Shown here: positions 7,096 through 8,609 of the stretch, piece after piece
Numbering within the stretch: position 1 is the stretch's first letter
Layout: each line of letters starts with the position of its first letter
NCBI GenBank assembly: GCA_945787595.1
Contig: CALZJV010000567.1
Location: forward strand, 1 to 8,609
Direction: 5' to 3'
Source of the DNA: an uncultured Desulfobacterales bacterium
GTDB taxonomy: Bacteria; Desulfobacterota; Desulfobacteria; Desulfobacterales; JAFDCJ01
Length of the DNA stretch: 8,609 bases
Program-made: the position numbers and the translations under genes
Notes under the pieces: generated by a model
Database searches by the model: none
What the model was told of the DNA's origin: nothing
The model's input: only the letters and a program-made list of their open reading frames with translations

Positions 7096-7526
7096 TACTT
7101 AGTGCACATTTTTATAATAAATTCAGTCTGCTGGTCGATATAATCCTCGAGACTATAATGACGGGCGATATACCATCGTCTGAAAGTCCACATGTGTCCC
7201 AGCACCACAATATTGTGAGCCGCAAGTTCGATGTATTGCTCCTTGATACCCGGCAATTCTCCTGAGGCCGCTATGCGCGCCAGAACTTCAACGAATAGGC
7301 CGGTAATTTGAAGCTCGTTTTCAAGAACTCTTTTGCGCCACTGGGCCGGCAATGACCGGGTTTCCTGGTATATCAGTAAAATAAAGTCACTCATTCGGTG
7401 GCAAACTTCAAAATATTGCCGGATTACACTTACCAGGGCAGCGCGGCCGGTGGTCGCACCGGACATCGCATCTGTAACGCCACGGGCCACTTCCGCATGT
7501 ATGGATTCGCATGTATGGATTCGCAT
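7095..7526 (-). CDS. TetR-family regulator, C-terminal ligand-binding part (frameshifted)
   Basis: This frame holds the helical ligand-binding and dimerisation domain of a TetR-family protein (about 132 genuine residues from AEVARGVTDAM onward, ending FIIKMCTK). Motifs such as MSDFILLIYQETRSLP and the tail GHMWTFRRWYIARHY-(S/T)-LEDYI resemble TetR proteins placed beside acyl-CoA metabolism genes. The first eleven residues come from the duplicated 14-bp unit and are not native. Translation from the ATG at 7526 alone would lack the DNA-binding domain, and no good ribosome-binding site precedes it. Joined to the upstream frame after removal of one repeat copy it makes a normal 211-residue regulator. 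The likely ligand is an acyl-CoA, inferred from neighbours only. Confidence 0.85.
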   Translation of the reverse strand: MRIHTCESIHAEVARGVTDAMSGATTGRAALVSVIRQYFEVCHRMSDFILLIYQETRSLPAQWRKRVLENELQITGLFVEVLARIAASGELPGIKEQYIELAAHNIVVLGHMWTFRRWYIARHYSLEDYIDQQTEFIIKMCTK

Positions 7527-7744
7527 ACCATGTAAAGGATGTCTTCTTTCGAGGCGAAATATTCGTACAGGGAACCGATGGAAGAACCGGATGCCCGGGC
7601 AATCTGCCGAGTGGTGGTTTTATGGAAACCCTTCTCGATGAAAAGCTGAACGGCGGCATCGGCGATCTGGCGGCGTCTTCGTTTCACCAGATCAGGATCT
7701 TTGACCTGGGTGGGGATATCTCTTGTTCTAATCAACTCCTGCAT
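7430..7744 (-). CDS. TetR-family regulator, N-terminal DNA-binding part (frameshifted)
   Basis: Residues about 24-71 are a TetR_N helix-turn-helix: RRRRQIADAAVQLFIEKGF, then HKTTTRQIARASGSSIGSLY and EYFASKEDIL. The genuine sequence runs to H78-A79. The following 25 residues (NPYMRKWPVAL to the stop at 7430) are out-of-frame product caused by the 14-bp duplication. The ATG at 7744 has only a weak AAGG upstream but gives the usual N-terminal length. TetR proteins bind palindromic operators as dimers formed through the C-terminal domain, so this 104-residue product would be expected to bind poorly. Likely targets are the two palindromic sites at 8030-8047 and 8224-8245, which would give autoregulation and control of the icmF operon plus a divergent transcript. 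Confidence 0.87.
   Translation of the reverse strand: MQELIRTRDIPTQVKDPDLVKRRRRQIADAAVQLFIEKGFHKTTTRQIARASGSSIGSLYEYFASKEDILYMVCESIHANPYMRKWPVALQMRCPVRPPAALPW
7494..7526. repeat. Perfect 14-bp tandem duplication that frameshifts the TetR gene
   Basis: CGCATGTATGGATT occurs at 7494-7507 and 7508-7521, followed by a partial third start CGCAT (7522-7526). Fourteen bases shift the frame. With one copy, the minus strand reads L-Y-M-V-C-E-S-I-H-A-E-V-A-R-G, joining the helix-turn-helix and ligand-binding halves at the position expected for TetR helix 4. Confidence 0.92.
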
Positions 7745-8050
7745 GGCAACCTTTATACCGGTGTGATGTAGGTTTGCGCTTATGTATTGTCTTCTGGATA
7801 AGGTTTTGGGCCGGCGTTATCCGCTGTCGCCTTTCGACAAGGTGCTATTTTTTTTTAAGCCTTACTCAGGGGCTTTTTCTATCCTTGACGAATACATCAT
7901 CTGAAAACCTATCGATCGGAATAGGCTTACCATTTTGTTCCAACCTTCTGTTTTCCACCTGGAAACGGATCAGGATTCGGAGGAAGAACCCCAGACGCTC
8001 TAACCGAAAAGCTGCCTGAGTATCTGGCCTGAACGAGCGCTCAGTCATCA
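7745..8050 (-). other. Putative structured leader of the tetR operon (no gene seen)
   Basis: If transcription starts near 8044 the tetR message has an unusually long leader of about 300 bases. It can form small hairpins: GGATAA/TTATCC (7796-7801 with 7817-7822), TGTCG/CGACA (7825-7829 with 7835-7839) and AAGCC/GGCTT (7857-7861 with 7871-7875). On the minus strand the last is followed by nine A residues, not T, so it is not a terminator for tetR transcription. A 23-codon frame (7933-7862) begins MVSLFRSIGF and stops inside that hairpin. Coding function is unsupported. Confidence 0.35.
8030..8047. promoter_or_regulatory. TetR-type operator, left site
   Basis: TGAACGAGCGCTCAGTCA matches the right operator (TGAGCGAGCGCTCGCTCA, 8226-8243) at 15 of 18 positions and keeps the GAGCGCTC core with outer TGA/TCA half-site ends. 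It covers the predicted start point of the leftward promoter, where a bound repressor would block tetR-icmF transcription. Centre-to-centre spacing to the right site is 196 bp. Confidence 0.7.
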
Positions 8051-8080
8051 TACATACCATGCTTCTTTTTTTCTTGTCAA
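8051..8080 (-). promoter_or_regulatory. Leftward promoter for tetR-icmF
   Basis: On the minus strand a perfect -35 TTGACA (8080-8075) is followed by an 18-base spacer and -10 TATGTA (8056-8051). The predicted start falls near 8044, inside the left operator. This is the only good promoter seen upstream of tetR. Confidence 0.5.
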
Positions 8081-8187
8081 TCTTTTTCCCTGAATAATTC
8101 CATCATGTACATAACTACCTAAATTTATAATATATTTGATTTTATTTGCCAATTTTTACAGGCACCCAGGATATAAAATATAAGGTA

Positions 8188-8216
8188 TTGACAAAAAAGA
8201 AATGTTACAGTAAAAA
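8188..8216 (+). promoter_or_regulatory. Rightward divergent promoter
   Basis: A perfect -35 TTGACA (8188-8193), a 17-base spacer and a weak -10 TAAAAA (8211-8216). The start point would be near 8223, at the edge of the palindromic operator. The transcript would run toward the right edge and through the structured element at 8281-8333. Its gene is not in the window. Confidence 0.42.
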
Positions 8217-8223
8217 AAGAAAT

Positions 8224-8245
8224 TATGAGCGAGCGCTCGCTCATA
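8224..8245. promoter_or_regulatory. TetR-type operator, right site: perfect 22-bp palindrome
   Basis: The sequence is perfectly self-complementary over 22 bases, centred between 8234 and 8235, with core TGAGCGAGCGCTCGCTCA. Size and dyad symmetry are typical of TetR-family operators, and a TetR gene lies next to it in the leftward direction. It begins eight bases after the -10 box of the rightward promoter, a repressing position. Confidence 0.8.
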
Positions 8246-8280
8246 TTAAATAGGCTTAGTTCTTTATTATGCCTCAGAAA

Positions 8281-8333
8281 ACTTGGTCCTCCCTCCGGGC
8301 TGTAGGCCCAACGGGCCGGAAGCTGGGCCAAGT
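8281..8333 (+). other. GC-rich structured element in the rightward leader
   Basis: A 9-bp outer stem (8281-8289 with 8325-8333, one G-U pair) encloses an inner TCCGG/CCGGA stem (8294-8298 with 8316-8320). Two mutually exclusive small hairpins lie inside: GGGC/GCCC (8297-8300 with 8306-8309) and GGCCC/GGGCC (8305-8309 with 8313-8317). It lies about 58 bases after the predicted rightward start. It matches no riboswitch or small-RNA consensus that I can recall. It could be an untranslated regulatory leader, a small RNA, or part of a repeat. Confidence 0.4.
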
Positions 8334-8373
8334 CAGAGACAATCGGCTATGCCTAAGAGATCAATCGAGAAAG

Positions 8374-8535
8374 GTTGAGCCGGTTTTGCCCGTTGGTCTG
8401 TTTCCGTCGGCCTCGCTGAAGCGTAAAGCTGTCATATCCAAGCAAGAGGGAAACCATGCATGAAATAATTATTAAGCTTAATTTAGGCGAATTAGCTTTT
8501 TCCAATAACGGGCCAACCGGCAAAACCGGCTCAAC
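8374..8535. repeat. 22-bp inverted repeat of the CAACCGGCAAAACCGGCTCAAC word
   Basis: Left arm 8374-8395 (minus orientation) and right arm 8514-8535 (plus orientation) match at 21 of 22 positions around a 118-base spacer. The words are the same as in the island at 920-1050, so two distant gaps carry related inverted elements. The spacer has no supported gene. Confidence 0.65.
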
Positions 8536-8567
8536 GGGCTAACCTGTCTCAAAAATACTCGGTGCTT

Positions 8568-8586
8568 GGCCCCCTTTCAGGGGGCT
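8568..8586. other. GC-rich hairpin at the right edge
   Basis: GCCCCC (8569-8574) pairs with GGGGGC (8580-8585) around loop TTTCA, extendable by one G-U pair. No T-tract follows on either strand within a suitable distance, so it is not called a terminator. The remaining bases to 8609 hold no feature I can name. Confidence 0.35.
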
Positions 8587-8609
8587 CGACAAAGCCGGGC
8601 CCTCTGGAC

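Noticed and set aside
7857..7880. Intrinsic terminator on the plus strand (AAGCC/GGCTT then TTTCT)
   Set aside because: The stem is only 5 bp with a 9-base loop, and no plus-strand gene is known upstream. Noted only as a leader hairpin.
7866..8060. 64-codon minus-strand frame upstream of tetR
   Set aside because: Its ATG lies upstream of the predicted start of the leftward transcript. It spans the operator and has no domain features.
8269..8463. 64-codon plus-strand frame inside the rightward leader
   Set aside because: No ribosome-binding site, no recognisable motif, and it runs through the structured element and a word island. An open frame by chance in GC-rich repeat DNA is the simpler reading.
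8456..8542. Small plus-strand frame starting MHEIIIKLNL and ending in a GPTGKTGSTG tail
   Set aside because: It has a fair GAGGG site upstream, but its C-terminal half is the ACCGG word island translated in frame and nothing resembles a known peptide. Not enough to call a gene.
6986..8609. Cobalamin riboswitch controlling the B12-dependent mutase
   Set aside because: I looked for a B12-box-like GCCACTG and the conserved core in both leaders. The only GCCACTG (near 7336) is on the plus strand inside the TetR coding region, without the rest of the riboswitch.

Overview
The window looks like bacterial chromosome from an anaerobic, short-chain-acyl-CoA-oxidising organism. A sulfate-reducing or syntrophic Desulfobacterota (Desulfobacterales-like) host is my best guess. 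That rests on gene content (fused B12-dependent acyl-CoA mutase, thiolase, 3-hydroxyacyl-CoA dehydrogenase, acyl-CoA dehydrogenase, TetR and XRE-cupin regulators) and on intergenic islands built from short repeated words. It is an inference, with no marker gene to confirm it.

All recognisable genes lie on the minus strand and read right to left. From upstream to downstream they are: a TetR-family regulator (7744 to 7095), isobutyryl-CoA mutase IcmF (6985 to 3694), a thiolase (3478 to 2303), 3-hydroxybutyryl-CoA dehydrogenase (1909 to 1058), an XRE-cupin regulator (901 to 350), and the first 24 codons of an acyl-CoA dehydrogenase running off the left edge (73 to 1). Together they cover most of a route isobutyryl-CoA <-> butyryl-CoA -> crotonyl-CoA -> 3-hydroxybutyryl-CoA -> acetoacetyl-CoA -> 2 acetyl-CoA. 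The enoyl-CoA hydratase is not in the window.

The most striking observation is that the first two genes are each broken by a perfect short tandem duplication. A 13-bp duplication (4175-4200) frameshifts icmF. A 14-bp duplication (7494-7521) frameshifts the TetR gene between its DNA-binding and ligand-binding domains. Taking out one repeat copy on paper restores a continuous protein of normal family length in both cases (1092 and 211 residues). This could be two independent mutations, a slippage-type on/off switch, or an assembly artefact.

Upstream of the regulator (7745-8609) there is no convincing gene. The region holds two matching TetR-type operators: a perfect 22-bp palindrome at 8224-8245 and a 15/18 match at 8030-8047. 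Each lies at the predicted start point of one of two divergent promoters. The leftward promoter would produce a structured leader of about 300 nt ahead of tetR. The rightward one would transcribe a GC-rich structured element (8281-8333) toward something beyond the window.

The other gaps hold inverted-repeat elements: a REP-like 23-bp inverted repeat beside a strong hbd promoter, a 32-bp inverted repeat between tetR and icmF, and several islands of degenerate short words.
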